Shown piece after piece: positions 7,870 to 18,693 of a DNA stretch of 64,000 bases. How positions within the stretch are numbered: the stretch's first letter is position 1; each line of letters starts with the position of its first letter. Below the pieces are notes generated by a model. That model did not search any database and was not told where the DNA came from. It worked only from the letters and a program-made list of their open reading frames with translations. The translations under genes were made by a program, and so were the position numbers. Origin of the DNA: Sphingomonas kyeonggiensis (GTDB lineage Bacteria > Pseudomonadota > Alphaproteobacteria > Sphingomonadales > Sphingomonadaceae); the NCBI RefSeq assembly GCF_030812785.1, contig NZ_JAUSTJ010000001.1:1178001-1242000 (forward strand), given 5' to 3'.

Positions 7870-9666
7870 ATGGTCGACACTCCAACCGCCGATAGTCCGG
7901 CAGAACCGGACATCACCCACGTCAATCCCGCGAGGGAAGCGACGTGGTTCGGGCACCCCCGCCAGCTGGCGCGCATGTTCACCACCGAGATGTGGGAGCG
8001 CTTCGGCTACTACGGCATGCGCGCGCTGCTGACGCTCTATCTGACGCAGCACTTCATGTTCGGCGACCGCGAGGCGACCGGCATCTATGGCGGGTTCACT
8101 GCCCTGGTCTATCTCACTCCGCTGGTCGGCGGCTATCTGGCCGACCAGTATCTCGGCTCGAAGCGCGCAGTGAAGTTCGGCGCGATCATCATGTCGCTCG
8201 GCTATGCGATCCTCTGCTTCGGCGGCCCCACCGCGACGCCGCACGCGACGATCGACGGTCAGCGCTACGAAGTGTCGATCGAGAAGAACGCCGAGGGCAA
8301 GGAAGTCCGCTACGTCGTCGACGGCGCGAAGAAGCTCGAGATCAAGGGCAATGACGACGGCAGCGTCGACCTGCTCAACGCCGGCACCGCCGAGCGCAAG
8401 ATCGCCAAGGGCAGCTTCGAATCCGGCGCGGACCGCAGCCCCTTCTACGTCATGGTGATGCTGGTCGCGCTGTCGATGGTCTCGGTGGGCAACGGCTTCT
8501 TCAAGCCGAACATCTCCACCATGGTCGGCGAGCTCTACGAGCAGGGCGACCGACGACGCGACAGCGGCTTCACCATCTTCTACATGGGCATCAATCTCGG
8601 ATCGCTCTTCTCGCAGATCCTCTGCCCCTGGCTCGCCGTGGCCTACGGCTGGAGCTGGGGCTTCGCGCTCGCCGCGATCGGCATGATGATCTCCTGGGCG
8701 CTGATCCAGTTCAACGGCGGCAAGCTCGACGGCTATGGCGAACCGCCGGCCAAGCCGGGCGTAAACAGCCAGCAATGGATCATCTACGCGGTCGCGCTCT
8801 GCGTCGTGCCGCTCTTCTACCTGCTCTACGTCAACCTGATGCACTCGGCCGCCCCGGCCGAGGGTTCGGGCTTCCTCGGCTATGTCGCCTCGCTGCCGCT
8901 GATGGGCAAGCTGCTGTTCGGCTCGTTCCTGCTCGGCGTGCCGGCGATCCTGGTCTGGTCGTTCTTCGCGGGCAGCAAGACCGAATTCCAGATGATGCTC
9001 GCCGCGATGGTGCTGATCGTCTTCAACGTGGTGTTCTGGACGCTGTTCGAGCAGGCGGGTTCGTCGCTCACCCTGTTCGCCGATCGCAACACCAATCTCT
9101 CGGTCTTCGGCCTGTTCAGCATCACCGCCGGCCAGACCCAGTTCTTCAACGCCGCCTTCATTGTGCTGCTCGCGCCGTTCATGTCGATCATGTGGGGCGC
9201 GCTGGCCAGGCGCGGGCTCGAGCCGTCGATCCCGGTCAAGTTCGGCATCGCGCTGATCGGCGTGGCGGCGGGCTTCCTGCTGCTCGTCTGGGGTGCGCAA
9301 TATGCCGATACCAACTTCCAGGTGGGCATCTGGTGGCTGGCCGGCCTCTACTTCATCCACTCCTTCGCCGAGCTGTGCATCTCGCCGGTCGGCTTGTCGA
9401 TGATCACCAAGCTCTCGATCGCGCGCGTGGTCGGGCTGATGATGGGCGTGTGGTTCCTGTCGATCTCGGTGGCGCAGTATTTCGCCGGCGTGATCGCGCA
9501 GTTCGCCAGCGTCGACACGGTCGGCGGCCAGGTGACCAACTATGCCGTGAGCCTGAAGGCCTATGTCGACGTGTTCACGACGATCTCGATCGCCGCGATC
9601 ATCCTCGGCGCGCTCCTGCTCCTGCTGAGCTGGCCGCTGAAATACTGGATGCACGGCGTGAAGTAA
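7870..9666 (+). CDS. POT-family proton-coupled peptide transporter
   Basis: A 598-residue MFS protein of the proton-dependent oligopeptide transporter family, located in the inner membrane. The POT signature begins in helix 1 (EMWERFGYYGMRALL), and the second signature appears later as FYMGINLGS. About 13-14 membrane helices can be traced. Between two early helices there is a charged soluble insert of roughly 60 residues (about 125-190, rich in KNAEGKE and DDGSVDL), a feature of the proteobacterial 'peptide MFS transporter' branch. It imports di- and tripeptides with protons. It is a single gene with its own terminator just downstream. Confidence 0.93.
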   Translation: MVDTPTADSPAEPDITHVNPAREATWFGHPRQLARMFTTEMWERFGYYGMRALLTLYLTQHFMFGDREATGIYGGFTALVYLTPLVGGYLADQYLGSKRAVKFGAIIMSLGYAILCFGGPTATPHATIDGQRYEVSIEKNAEGKEVRYVVDGAKKLEIKGNDDGSVDLLNAGTAERKIAKGSFESGADRSPFYVMVMLVALSMVSVGNGFFKPNISTMVGELYEQGDRRRDSGFTIFYMGINLGSLFSQILCPWLAVAYGWSWGFALAAIGMMISWALIQFNGGKLDGYGEPPAKPGVNSQQWIIYAVALCVVPLFYLLYVNLMHSAAPAEGSGFLGYVASLPLMGKLLFGSFLLGVPAILVWSFFAGSKTEFQMMLAAMVLIVFNVVFWTLFEQAGSSLTLFADRNTNLSVFGLFSITAGQTQFFNAAFIVLLAPFMSIMWGALARRGLEPSIPVKFGIALIGVAAGFLLLVWGAQYADTNFQVGIWWLAGLYFIHSFAELCISPVGLSMITKLSIARVVGLMMGVWFLSISVAQYFAGVIAQFASVDTVGGQVTNYAVSLKAYVDVFTTISIAAIILGALLLLLSWPLKYWMHGVK

Positions 9667-9688
9667 GCGCTCGCGTCCTGCACGAACG

Positions 9689-9719
9689 AAAAGGGGGAGC
9701 CGTGAGGCTCCCCCTTTTT
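9689..9719. terminator. Rho-independent terminator, likely bidirectional
   Basis: Stem AAAAGGGGGAGCC / GGCTCCCCCTTTTT with a GTGA loop and flanking A and T runs. It lies 23 bases after the POT transporter stop and also directly downstream of the small minus-strand ORF at 9741-9857, so it can serve both. Confidence 0.9.
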
Positions 9720-9740
9720 GCGTCTGCTATGTCCGCCGAA

Positions 9741-9857
9741 TCAGGCGGCGCGGCGCAGCTCGACCTGCTCGTTGGCGGCAACACGCGGCGCCTGCACGGC
9801 AACCGGCATCGTGATTTCGCGACGCGCGGCGAGGATGAGCGAGATAAGCGAGAACAT
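9741..9857 (-). CDS. Small 38-residue hypothetical protein
   Basis: A short reading frame starting MFSLISLILAARREITM and ending EQVELRRAA. The start is supported by AGAAGGG seven bases upstream, and a terminator stands just past the stop. The first ten residues are hydrophobic and could form a short membrane-touching helix; the rest is polar. I recognise no family. The upstream 110 bases carry an unusual cluster of TGCAA/TTGCA words. It could be a genuine small protein or a chance frame; the ribosome site and terminator make it more likely real than not. Confidence 0.5.
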   Translation of the reverse strand: MFSLISLILAARREITMPVAVQAPRVAANEQVELRRAA

Positions 9858-9885
9858 CGGAAAACCCTTCTGCATGCATTTGCTT

Positions 9886-9974
9886 GCTGCAATGCAACAT
9901 AGAAGGAAATGGTTGGGGCGTGCGCTTTCTGCAACTGCAATGAATCGGGGTGCGGATTGCAGAATGTGCAACTG
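9886..9974. promoter_or_regulatory. Cluster of TGCAA/TTGCA motifs
   Basis: Six TGCAA or TTGCA words occur in about 90 bases, including TGCTGCAATGCAAC (9886-9899), CTGCAACTGCAATG (9929-9942) and ATTGCAGAATGTGCAAC (9956-9972). They lie directly upstream of the minus-strand small ORF. TGCA-rich sites of this kind are bound by PhaR/AniA-type regulators of polyhydroxyalkanoate genes in other alphaproteobacteria; applying that here is inference. Confidence 0.35.
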
Positions 9975-9977
9975 TAA

Positions 9978-10097
9978 CTCCCTCTCCCCTCGGGGAGAGG
10001 GTCGGGAGAGGGGCAGTGTGTCTCAATCCGCGAGCCAGGGTACGAAGAGGCCAAGTCACTGCCCCTCTCCCAACCCTCTCCCCAGAGGGGAGAGGGC
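9978..10097. repeat. CCCTCTCCCC palindromic repeat, type shared with 32216-32337
   Basis: The outer arms are CCCTCTCCCCTCGGGGAGAGGG and CCCTCTCCCCAGAGGGGAGAGGG, with inner GGGAGAGGGGCAGT / ACTGCCCCTCTCCC. The central part (GTGTGTCTCAATCCGCGAGCCAGG) is also shared with the copy at 32216, so this is a true dispersed element rather than a chance hairpin. It separates the small ORF from the downstream end of the methyltransferase-like gene. Confidence 0.75.
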
Positions 10098-10106
10098 TAA
10101 GGAAGC

Positions 10107-10778
10107 CTACCGCTTCCGCCCGAACCAGATCACGTGCCGCGGCCCCTTGCCGTTGCTGCGCGCGCGCACCGCAACTTCCTCCACCTGGAAGCCGGTGTCC
10201 TTCAGCCGCCGGGTGAAGGCATTGTCGGGTGCCGCCGACCATACCGCCAGCACGCCGCCCGGCTTCAGCGCCTCCCACTGTTTCTGCAGCCCGCGCGGCG
10301 AATAGAGCCGGTCGTTGGCGTCGCGGGTCAGTCCGTCCGGGCCGTTGTCGACGTCGAGCAGGATCGCGTCATAGGTCGCGCGTGCCCGGCCGATCACCGC
10401 CGCGACATCGTCGATCACGACCTCGACGCGCGGATCGTCGAGGCAGCCCGCGGCCAGCTCGGCCATCGGTCCCTTCGCCCAGGCGATGATCTCGGGCACC
10501 AGCTCGGCAACGGTCAGCCTGGCATCCGGCCCCAGCACCCCCTGTGCCGCGCGCAGGGTGAAGCCCATGCCGTATCCGCCGATCAGCAGGTGCGGCGCGG
10601 GTGCATCCAGCCGCTCGCAGGTCATCGTCGCGAGCGCTTCTTCCGATCCGCTCATCCGGCTCGACATCAGCTCGTTGCGGTCGAGCACGATCATGAAGTC
10701 GCGTCCGCGGCGGAACAGGCGCAGCGCCTCGCCCCCGCCGGGGACGATCGCAGTGTCGAGGAGTTCGCGGGGAGTCAT
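10107..10778 (-). CDS. Spermidine synthase-like methyltransferase-fold protein
   Basis: A 223-residue Rossmann-fold protein of the spermidine/spermine synthase type. Seen are HLLIGGYGMGFTLR (the nucleotide loop), LTVAELVPEIIAWA (acidic residue after strand 2), VVIDDVAAVI and YDAILLDVDNGPDGL, which parallels the catalytic DxxxP region. It is shorter than true SpeE (about 280 residues), and the polyamine-binding residues cannot be confirmed. It may therefore be a family member with another role, as is common for 'spermidine synthase' genes in sphingomonads. The gene stands alone, with a palindromic repeat behind it and a dispersed repeat upstream. Confidence 0.82.
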   Translation of the reverse strand: MTPRELLDTAIVPGGGEALRLFRRGRDFMIVLDRNELMSSRMSGSEEALATMTCERLDAPAPHLLIGGYGMGFTLRAAQGVLGPDARLTVAELVPEIIAWAKGPMAELAAGCLDDPRVEVVIDDVAAVIGRARATYDAILLDVDNGPDGLTRDANDRLYSPRGLQKQWEALKPGGVLAVWSAAPDNAFTRRLKDTGFQVEEVAVRARSNGKGPRHVIWFGRKR

Positions 10779-10841
10779 GTGCCCCTTTGGCGCCTCTGGG
10801 GTCCGGCTTGCAATGTAGGATTTCGTCTGGTTGCCTTGGCG

Positions 10842-11020
10842 GGCCGGACGATCACCCGGCCGCTCTTTCAGATGGTAGGAAGAATAGGATCACGCGCGCG
10901 CAATCCTGTTGCGCGATGCGGCGTGTTTTCGAGAAATTAGGGAAAATACGCCCGGCAGAAACCCGCTCCCGGGTGCGAACTTTGTGAACTTTGGCGAGTC
11001 GCCGCCCACCGCCATGTTGG
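10842..11020 (+). repeat. Dispersed intergenic repeat, copy A
   Basis: One of four related copies (also 27906, 31377, 42768). Shared blocks in order are a GGCCGG/CCGGCC hairpin ending GGCCGCTCTTTCA, GTAGGAAGAATAGGA, a CGCGCAA-TCCTG-TTGCGCG hairpin, AAACCCGCT, and GAACTTTGTGAACTTTGGCGAG, ending ATGTTGGAAAC. It fills most of the 300-base gap between the methyltransferase-like gene and the M13 peptidase; nothing else is visible there except the peptidase terminator. Confidence 0.75.
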
Positions 11021-11023
11021 AAA

Positions 11024-11054
11024 CGAAAACGGCCCGGCATCGCTGCCGGGCCGT
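11024..11054 (-). terminator. Rho-independent terminator of the M13 peptidase gene
   Basis: On the minus strand the stem ACGGCCCGGCA / TGCCGGGCCGT with a GCGA loop is followed by TTTTCGTTT. It starts 25 bases after the peptidase stop. Confidence 0.88.
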
Positions 11055-11078
11055 CTCGTTTCGGTCAGGCGCCAGGCC

Positions 11079-13115
11079 TTACCAGATGTGCACGCGCTGC
11101 TCGGGCGCGAGGTAGAGCGCGTCGCCCGGCTGGATGTTGAACGCCTTGTACCAGGCGTCGACATTGCGGACGATGCCGTTGACGCGGAACTTGGCCGGCG
11201 AGTGCGGATCGATCAGCGCGTACTGGCGGGCGGTGTCCTCGCGCAGCTTGGTCTGCCAGGCCTGGGCATAGGACAGGAAGAAGCGCTGGTCGCCGGTCAG
11301 GCCGCCGATCACCGGGGCCTTGCCGTGCTCGGCCTGGTACTTCTGGAATGCGCCGTACGCTGCCTCGACGCCGCCGAGGTCGCCGATATTCTCGCCGAGC
11401 GTCAGCTTGCCCTGGATCTTGGTGCCGGGCACGGCCTCATAGCCGTCATACTGGGCGACTAGCGCCGCGGTGCGCTCGCCGAACGCCTTCTTGGCGCTGT
11501 CGGTCCACCAGTTCTCGAACTTGCCGGTCGGGCCGAACTGGCTGCCCTGGTCGTCGAAGCCGTGGCCCATCTCATGGCCGATGATCGCGCCGATCGCGCC
11601 ATAGTTCACCGCCGGATCGGCATTGGGATCGAAGAAGGGCGGCTGCAGGATCGCGGCCGGGAAGGTGATCTGGTTGGAGAGCGGGTTGTAATAGGCGTTC
11701 ACCGTCTGCGGGGTCATGTCCCACAGGGTGCGGTCCACCGGCTTGCCGAAGCGCGACAGCTCGAGCTGATGCTCGAACTCGCCCGAACGCATCGCATTGC
11801 CGAGCAGGTCGCCGCGGACGACCTTGAACGACGAATAGTCGATATACTTGTCGGGGTGGCCGATGCGCGGCTCGAAGGCGGCGAGCTTGGCCAGCGCCTT
11901 CTGCTTGGTGGCGTCGTCCATCCAGCTCGAGGCGGTGATGCGGTCCTTGTAGGCGCCGCGCAGATTCTCGATCAGCTCGGCCATCTGCTTCTCGGCCGCC
12001 GGCGGGAAATATTTGGCGACATAGATCGCGCCGACCGCTTCGCCGAGCGCGCCGTTGACCAGCTGGATGCCGCGCTTCCAGCGCTCGCGCTGCACCTTCA
12101 CGCCCGACAGCGTCTGCGAATAGAAGCCGAAGCGGGTGTCGTCGAAGGCCTTGGGCAGGAACTGCGCGTGATCGCTGACGAAGCGATAGGCGAGATAGTC
12201 CTTCCAGGTCTGCAGTGGCGTCGCGGTCATCACCTTGCCGATCGCGGTGACGGCGGTGTTCTGCGTCATCAGCACCGTCGGCGAGCTTTCGAGCCCGGCG
12301 GTCTTGAGCATCAGCGCCCAGTTGAAGTCGGGCGCCTTGGCCTTCAGGCCCGCCAGCGTCTGCGGGTCGTTGAGCTTGGCGATGTCGCGGCTCTCGGCCG
12401 GCGACCACTGGACCTTGGCCATTGCGGTCTCGAGCGCGACGATCGCATCGGCCTTGGCGGCGGCGTTCGGGATGCCGGCCAGTTCCTGGATCTTCTGGAC
12501 ATAGGCGCGATAGGCGGTGCGGAACGCGTCATATTTGGCGCCTTCCAGCAGGTAATAGTCGCGCGGCATGCCCAGGCCGCCCTGGCCGGTTACCGCGGTA
12601 TAGTGGGTCGGGTCGGCGAGGTCGGGGATGATGCCCAGCTCGACCGGCGAGGCATAGCCGGTGGTGGCGAACAGCACCTGCAGCGCGTTCAGGTCCTTCA
12701 CGCCGTCGATCGTGGCGAGATAGGGCTTGAGCGGCGCGGTGCCGGCCTTCTCGATCGCGGCTTCGTCCATCCAGCTGGCATAGAAGTCGCCGACCTGCCT
12801 GCCGCCGGCACCGTATGCGGCCGGGTTCTTCGCCATGTCGTCGAGGATCGCGCGGACATTCGCCTCGGCCTCGATCGAGAGCTGGGTGCCGAAGCCGGCC
12901 GAGGAACGGTCGGCGGCGATCTCGGTGCGGTCGTTCCAGCCGCCGTTCGCGAAGCTCCAGAAGTCGTCGCCCGGCTTCACGCTGGTCTTCTGCGCGTTCA
13001 GGTCGACGCCGAAGCTGCCATAGCGCGGTGCGGGCTTGGCGGTCTGTGCGATTGCCGGCGAAACGGCGACCAGCGCCACGCCCGCGGCGAGACGCACCAT
13101 GTTGCGGATGTTCAT
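11079..13115 (-). CDS. M13-family (neprilysin/PepO-type) zinc metallopeptidase
   Basis: A 678-residue exported endopeptidase with an N-terminal signal peptide ending near AIAQTA (about residue 25). The zinc site HEMGH is at residues 514-518, followed by the third ligand motif ENIGDLGG, and the substrate-binding NAYYNP precedes them. It ends with the conserved tail (GDALYLAPEQRVHIW) close to the family's usual C-terminal W. It degrades peptides in the periplasm or on the cell surface. It is a single gene with its own terminator; the upstream neighbour is on the same strand but 71 bases away and unrelated in function. Confidence 0.94.
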   Translation of the reverse strand: MNIRNMVRLAAGVALVAVSPAIAQTAKPAPRYGSFGVDLNAQKTSVKPGDDFWSFANGGWNDRTEIAADRSSAGFGTQLSIEAEANVRAILDDMAKNPAAYGAGGRQVGDFYASWMDEAAIEKAGTAPLKPYLATIDGVKDLNALQVLFATTGYASPVELGIIPDLADPTHYTAVTGQGGLGMPRDYYLLEGAKYDAFRTAYRAYVQKIQELAGIPNAAAKADAIVALETAMAKVQWSPAESRDIAKLNDPQTLAGLKAKAPDFNWALMLKTAGLESSPTVLMTQNTAVTAIGKVMTATPLQTWKDYLAYRFVSDHAQFLPKAFDDTRFGFYSQTLSGVKVQRERWKRGIQLVNGALGEAVGAIYVAKYFPPAAEKQMAELIENLRGAYKDRITASSWMDDATKQKALAKLAAFEPRIGHPDKYIDYSSFKVVRGDLLGNAMRSGEFEHQLELSRFGKPVDRTLWDMTPQTVNAYYNPLSNQITFPAAILQPPFFDPNADPAVNYGAIGAIIGHEMGHGFDDQGSQFGPTGKFENWWTDSAKKAFGERTAALVAQYDGYEAVPGTKIQGKLTLGENIGDLGGVEAAYGAFQKYQAEHGKAPVIGGLTGDQRFFLSYAQAWQTKLREDTARQYALIDPHSPAKFRVNGIVRNVDAWYKAFNIQPGDALYLAPEQRVHIW

Positions 13116-13186
13116 CTGTGTACCCCCGAAAGAACTGTATTAGCCGAGTGTATCGCCGGGTAGTAACGCCCGCAACGGGATTCGCG

Positions 13187-13695
13187 TTACAGTTCGTGTC
13201 TGTAGGCGGCGGTGACCGCGTCGCCGAAGGTAGCGAAGATCACCTCCAGCTCCGGGGCTTCGGCCAGCGCCTTGCGCGTCTCTGTCACGGCGATCCGGGT
13301 CGCGGCTTCGATCGGATAGCCATAGACGCCGCAGCTGATCGCCGGGAAGGCGAGGGTGCGGAAGCCCTCCGCCCGGGCGATCTCGAAGCACCGGCGATAG
13401 CAGCTGGCGAGCAGTTCGGGCTCGCCCTTGCTGCCGCCCTGCCAGACCGGGCCGACGGTGTGGATGATGTGCCCGGCGGGCAGGCGATAGCCCTTGGTCA
13501 GCTTCGCATCGCCGGTCTTGCAGCCGCTAAGCGAGCGGAGCTTGCGGCATTCGTCCAGCAGTTCCGGCCCGGCGGCACGGTGGATCGCGCCGTCCACCCC
13601 GCCGCCGCCGAGCAGCGACGAGTTGGCGGCGTTGACGATCGCATCCACTTCGAGCCGGGTGATATCCCCCTCGACAATGCGGATGCGGTCTCCGC

Positions 13696-13699
<4 letters not shown>
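13187..13699 (-). CDS. ymdB: Macro-domain O-acetyl-ADP-ribose deacetylase
   Basis: A 170-residue macro domain protein. The ADP-ribose binding motifs are visible: [19 protein letters not shown], the [15 protein letters not shown] glycine loop, [17 protein letters not shown] and [12 protein letters not shown]. Family members hydrolyse O-acetyl-ADP-ribose or remove ADP-ribose from proteins. The start at 13699 overlaps the acs stop as ATGA, giving translational coupling with acetyl-CoA synthetase. That link is biologically sensible: Acs is controlled by acetylation and sirtuins, and sirtuin deacetylation releases O-acetyl-ADP-ribose, which this enzyme would clear (inference). Confidence 0.92.
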
Positions 13700-15639
<1,940 letters not shown>

Positions 15640-15797
15640 CGTTGCGGCTCCTCGCTCTGATTTGGCGCCTCTCTGCCCAAGCGAAGCCGCCACGCCAAGC
15701 GCAGAATGGCTTTCGGCGCACGATCCGGCATGGACCGCGACATATTGCGACAATATTCTTCTGGAACCGAAACGGCTTCGGAAACATCTAGGACCCC

Positions 15798-17273
15798 ATG
15801 GCCAATCGTCCATTGACCCTGAGCCTGATGCTCGCCCTGTCGCTCTCCGCCTGCGCGGTGGGCCCGGACTATCATCCGCGCGCCGCTTCCGAACTGGGCG
15901 TGCCCGATGCTTGGTCGGTCCCTGCCGGGCAGAAGGCGCAGGAGGATCTGAGCCAGTGGTGGACCCGCTTCGACGATCCGATGCTCGGCAGCCTCGTGCA
16001 GCGCGCCCAGGCCGCGAACCTCGACGTCGCCCAGGCAGTGGTGCGGCTGCGCCAGGCGCGCGAGGCGCTGGTCCAGCAGCGCGCCGACCTGTTCCCCAGC
16101 CTCAGCGCCTCAGGCGGCGTGTCGCACAGCGAGCCGCTGCGCGGCGGCACCAGCACCACGACGCTGCCCGACGGCACGGTGACCAGCTTCTCGCAGGGCG
16201 GCAACACCAGCTTCTCGCTCGGCCTCGACGCCAGCTACCAGGTCGATCTGTTCGGCGGGGTGCGCCGGGGCGTCGAGGGCGCGCGCGCCTCCTATGAAGC
16301 GAGCGGGTTCGACTATGCGACGGTGCTGATCTCGGTCGAGGCCGAGACGGCGCGCAACTATGTGCTCGCCCGGGTGGCGCAGGCGCAGATCGCTAATGCG
16401 CACGGCAATCTCGCCATCTCCGACGACAATCTCCAGATCGCCGGCTGGCGCGTGCAGGCAGGGCTCGTCTCGTCGGTCGACCAGGAGCAGGCGCGCGCCA
16501 GCCGGGCGCAGATCGCCGCGTCGATCCCGACGCTGGAGGCGAGCTACAACAGCGCGGTGTCGCGCCTCGGCGTACTCACCGGCCAGGCGCCGGGCGCGCT
16601 CAAGGCCGAGATGGAAGCGGTCAAGCCGATCCCCAAGGGGCCGGCGGAAGTCGCGGCGGGCATTCCCGCCGACGCGCTGCGCCAGCGGCCCGACGTGCGC
16701 GCCGCGGAACGCAACCTCGCCGCCGCCAGCGCCAATATCGGCGTCGCCACCGCCCAGCTCTATCCGTCGCTGTCGATCGGCGGCAGCATCGATTCGGGCA
16801 GCAGCGCGCTCACCTCGATCCTCGACACGATCACCGGGCGGCTGTTCGCCAACATCGCCCAGACGCTCTTCGACGGCGGCCGCCGCGCCAGCCAGGTGCG
16901 CTCGGCCGAGGCTGCGGCGGACGGCGCCTTCCTCGCCTACAAGTCGACGGTGCTGACCAGCCTCGAGGATATCGAGAACGCCATCGTCGCGCTGCAGACC
17001 GCCCAGCGCCGGCAGCAGGAATTTGGCGTGGCACTCGATGCCTCGAACAACCAGGCGATCCTGGCGCGGATGCAATATCGCACCGGCCTCACCGATTTCA
17101 CCACGCTCAACACGGCCGAGGCCTCGCTCATCTCCGCGCGCAACGGGCTCCTCTCCGCCCGCTCGGACGAAGCGACCGCGCTGATCCAGCTCTACCAGGC
17201 GCTGGGCGGCGGCTGGGACGCGAGCAAGACCCCCACCGTTCCCACGACAGGCAGCACCGCCAATGGCAACTGA
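15798..17273 (+). CDS. NodT-type outer-membrane efflux lipoprotein (TolC family)
   Basis: A 491-residue RND/MacAB-associated outer membrane factor. The signal sequence ends in a lipobox (LSAC, cysteine at about residue 19) followed by the family's VGPDYHPR. Two OEP repeats follow, with long coiled-coil regions ([37 protein letters not shown]) and a GVLTGQAP motif. It forms the trimeric exit duct of a tripartite pump. It overlaps the adaptor gene by 11 bases and heads a four-gene operon with adaptor, ATPase and permease. Confidence 0.93.
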   Translation: MANRPLTLSLMLALSLSACAVGPDYHPRAASELGVPDAWSVPAGQKAQEDLSQWWTRFDDPMLGSLVQRAQAANLDVAQAVVRLRQAREALVQQRADLFPSLSASGGVSHSEPLRGGTSTTTLPDGTVTSFSQGGNTSFSLGLDASYQVDLFGGVRRGVEGARASYEASGFDYATVLISVEAETARNYVLARVAQAQIANAHGNLAISDDNLQIAGWRVQAGLVSSVDQEQARASRAQIAASIPTLEASYNSAVSRLGVLTGQAPGALKAEMEAVKPIPKGPAEVAAGIPADALRQRPDVRAAERNLAAASANIGVATAQLYPSLSIGGSIDSGSSALTSILDTITGRLFANIAQTLFDGGRRASQVRSAEAAADGAFLAYKSTVLTSLEDIENAIVALQTAQRRQQEFGVALDASNNQAILARMQYRTGLTDFTTLNTAEASLISARNGLLSARSDEATALIQLYQALGGGWDASKTPTVPTTGSTANGN

Positions 17274-18693
17274 TCCCAACCAGAATCTCGACGCCTTTCT
17301 CGGCACGCCGCCGCGTCCGTGGTGGCGCCGCTGGCTCAAATGGGGCCTGATCGCACTTGCCGCACTGCTGGTGGTCCTGCTCGCCTGGCGCTTCCTGGGG
17401 GGCAAGGAAGAAGTGAAATACGCGACCGACGATGTCGCGCGCGGTAACCTGACCGTCACCGTCTCCGCCACCGGCAAGCTGGCGCCGACCAACCAGGTCA
17501 CCGTCGGCTCGCAGCTTTCGGGCCAGGTCATCAAGGTGCTGGCGGACGTGAATGATCGCGTCACCGCCGGACAGCCGCTCGCGCTGATCGATCCTTCGCA
17601 GTTCGACGATCAGGTCAAGCAGGCCGAGGCGACGCTGGCGGCGAACATCGCCGCGGTCGGCCAGGCGCAGGCGACGGTGCAGCAGAGCAACGCCACGCTG
17701 GCCCGCTATCAGGAAGTCAGCCGGCTGTCGGGTGGCAAGGTGCCGGCCAAGACCGAGATGGACAGCGCGATCGGCGACCGCAATCGTGCGCTCGCCAATC
17801 TCAATGCGGCGAAGGCGAATGTGACTTCGGCGCGCGCCCAGCTTTCCTCGGCGCAGACCCAGCGGACGCGGGCGATCATCCGCTCGCCCGTCACCGGCGT
17901 GATCCTCGCCCGCCAGGTTGATCCGGGCCAGACGGTCGCCGCCTCGTTCAACACGCCGACCCTGTTCGTGATCGCGCAGGACCTGTCGCAGATGAAGCTG
18001 GAAGTCGCGATCGACGAAGCCGATGTCGGCCAGGTCCGCCAGGGCCAGGACGCGAGCTTCACCGTCGATGCCTTCCCGGGCAAGACCTTCCCGGCGAAGA
18101 TCACGCGGGTGGAAGTCGGCTCCAACCTGTCGGTGCAGGACGCCAGCTCTTCCTCGTCCACCAGCACCAGCACGACCGCGAACCAGGTAGTGTCCTATGC
18201 CGCCGATCTCTCGGTCTCCAATGCGAACGAGCAGTTGCGCCCGGGCATGACCGCGACGGCCGACATCGTGACCATGGCGCGCCAGAATGTGCTGCTGGTG
18301 CCCAATGCGGCGCTGCGCTTCACGCCGGCCGCGCCCGGCCAGGGCGCCAGCGGCGGCTCGAGTGGCGGCATCGCCGGTGCGCTGGTCCCCAGCCGTCCGC
18401 GGCGCGGCGGCAATAGCGGCCAGCAGAAAACCGCGACCGGCGGCGAGCAGGGCGGGCAGCGGACCGTCTATATCCTCGGCGCCGATGGCCAGCCCAAGGC
18501 GGTGGACGTGACCACCGGCAGCACCGACGGCACCGTCACCGAGATCACCGGCGGCAATCTGAAGGCCGGCGACAAGGTGATCACCGGCCAGCTCGCCAAT
18601 GGCGCCTCGGCTACGCGCCGCTCCGGCGGACAGCGCCGTCAGGGCGGCGGCCAGGGCGGATCGGGCGCCGGAGGCCAGCGTGGCGGACAGTGA
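17263..18693 (+). CDS. MacA-like periplasmic adaptor subunit
   Basis: A 476-residue membrane fusion protein. An N-terminal membrane helix (about residues 24-44) is followed by a lipoyl/barrel-sandwich half (VSATGKLAPTNQVTVGSQLSG), a coiled-coil hairpin and the beta-barrel VDAFPGKTFPAKITRVE. It links the outer membrane factor to the inner-membrane ABC transporter. Two low-complexity parts stand out: a serine/threonine run at about residues 293-306 and a Gly/Arg/Gln-rich C-terminus (GGQRRQGGGQGG), both unlike E. coli MacA. The downstream ATPase starts inside its 3' end. Confidence 0.92.
   Translation: MATDPNQNLDAFLGTPPRPWWRRWLKWGLIALAALLVVLLAWRFLGGKEEVKYATDDVARGNLTVTVSATGKLAPTNQVTVGSQLSGQVIKVLADVNDRVTAGQPLALIDPSQFDDQVKQAEATLAANIAAVGQAQATVQQSNATLARYQEVSRLSGGKVPAKTEMDSAIGDRNRALANLNAAKANVTSARAQLSSAQTQRTRAIIRSPVTGVILARQVDPGQTVAASFNTPTLFVIAQDLSQMKLEVAIDEADVGQVRQGQDASFTVDAFPGKTFPAKITRVEVGSNLSVQDASSSSSTSTSTTANQVVSYAADLSVSNANEQLRPGMTATADIVTMARQNVLLVPNAALRFTPAAPGQGASGGSSGGIAGALVPSRPRRGGNSGQQKTATGGEQGGQRTVYILGADGQPKAVDVTTGSTDGTVTEITGGNLKAGDKVITGQLANGASATRRSGGQRRQGGGQGGSGAGGQRGGQ

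Noticed and set aside
7786..9654. A 622-codon minus-strand frame opposite the POT transporter
   Set aside because: The product is rich in His, Arg, Asp and Glu without motifs and is explained as the complement of a strongly conserved membrane transporter gene.
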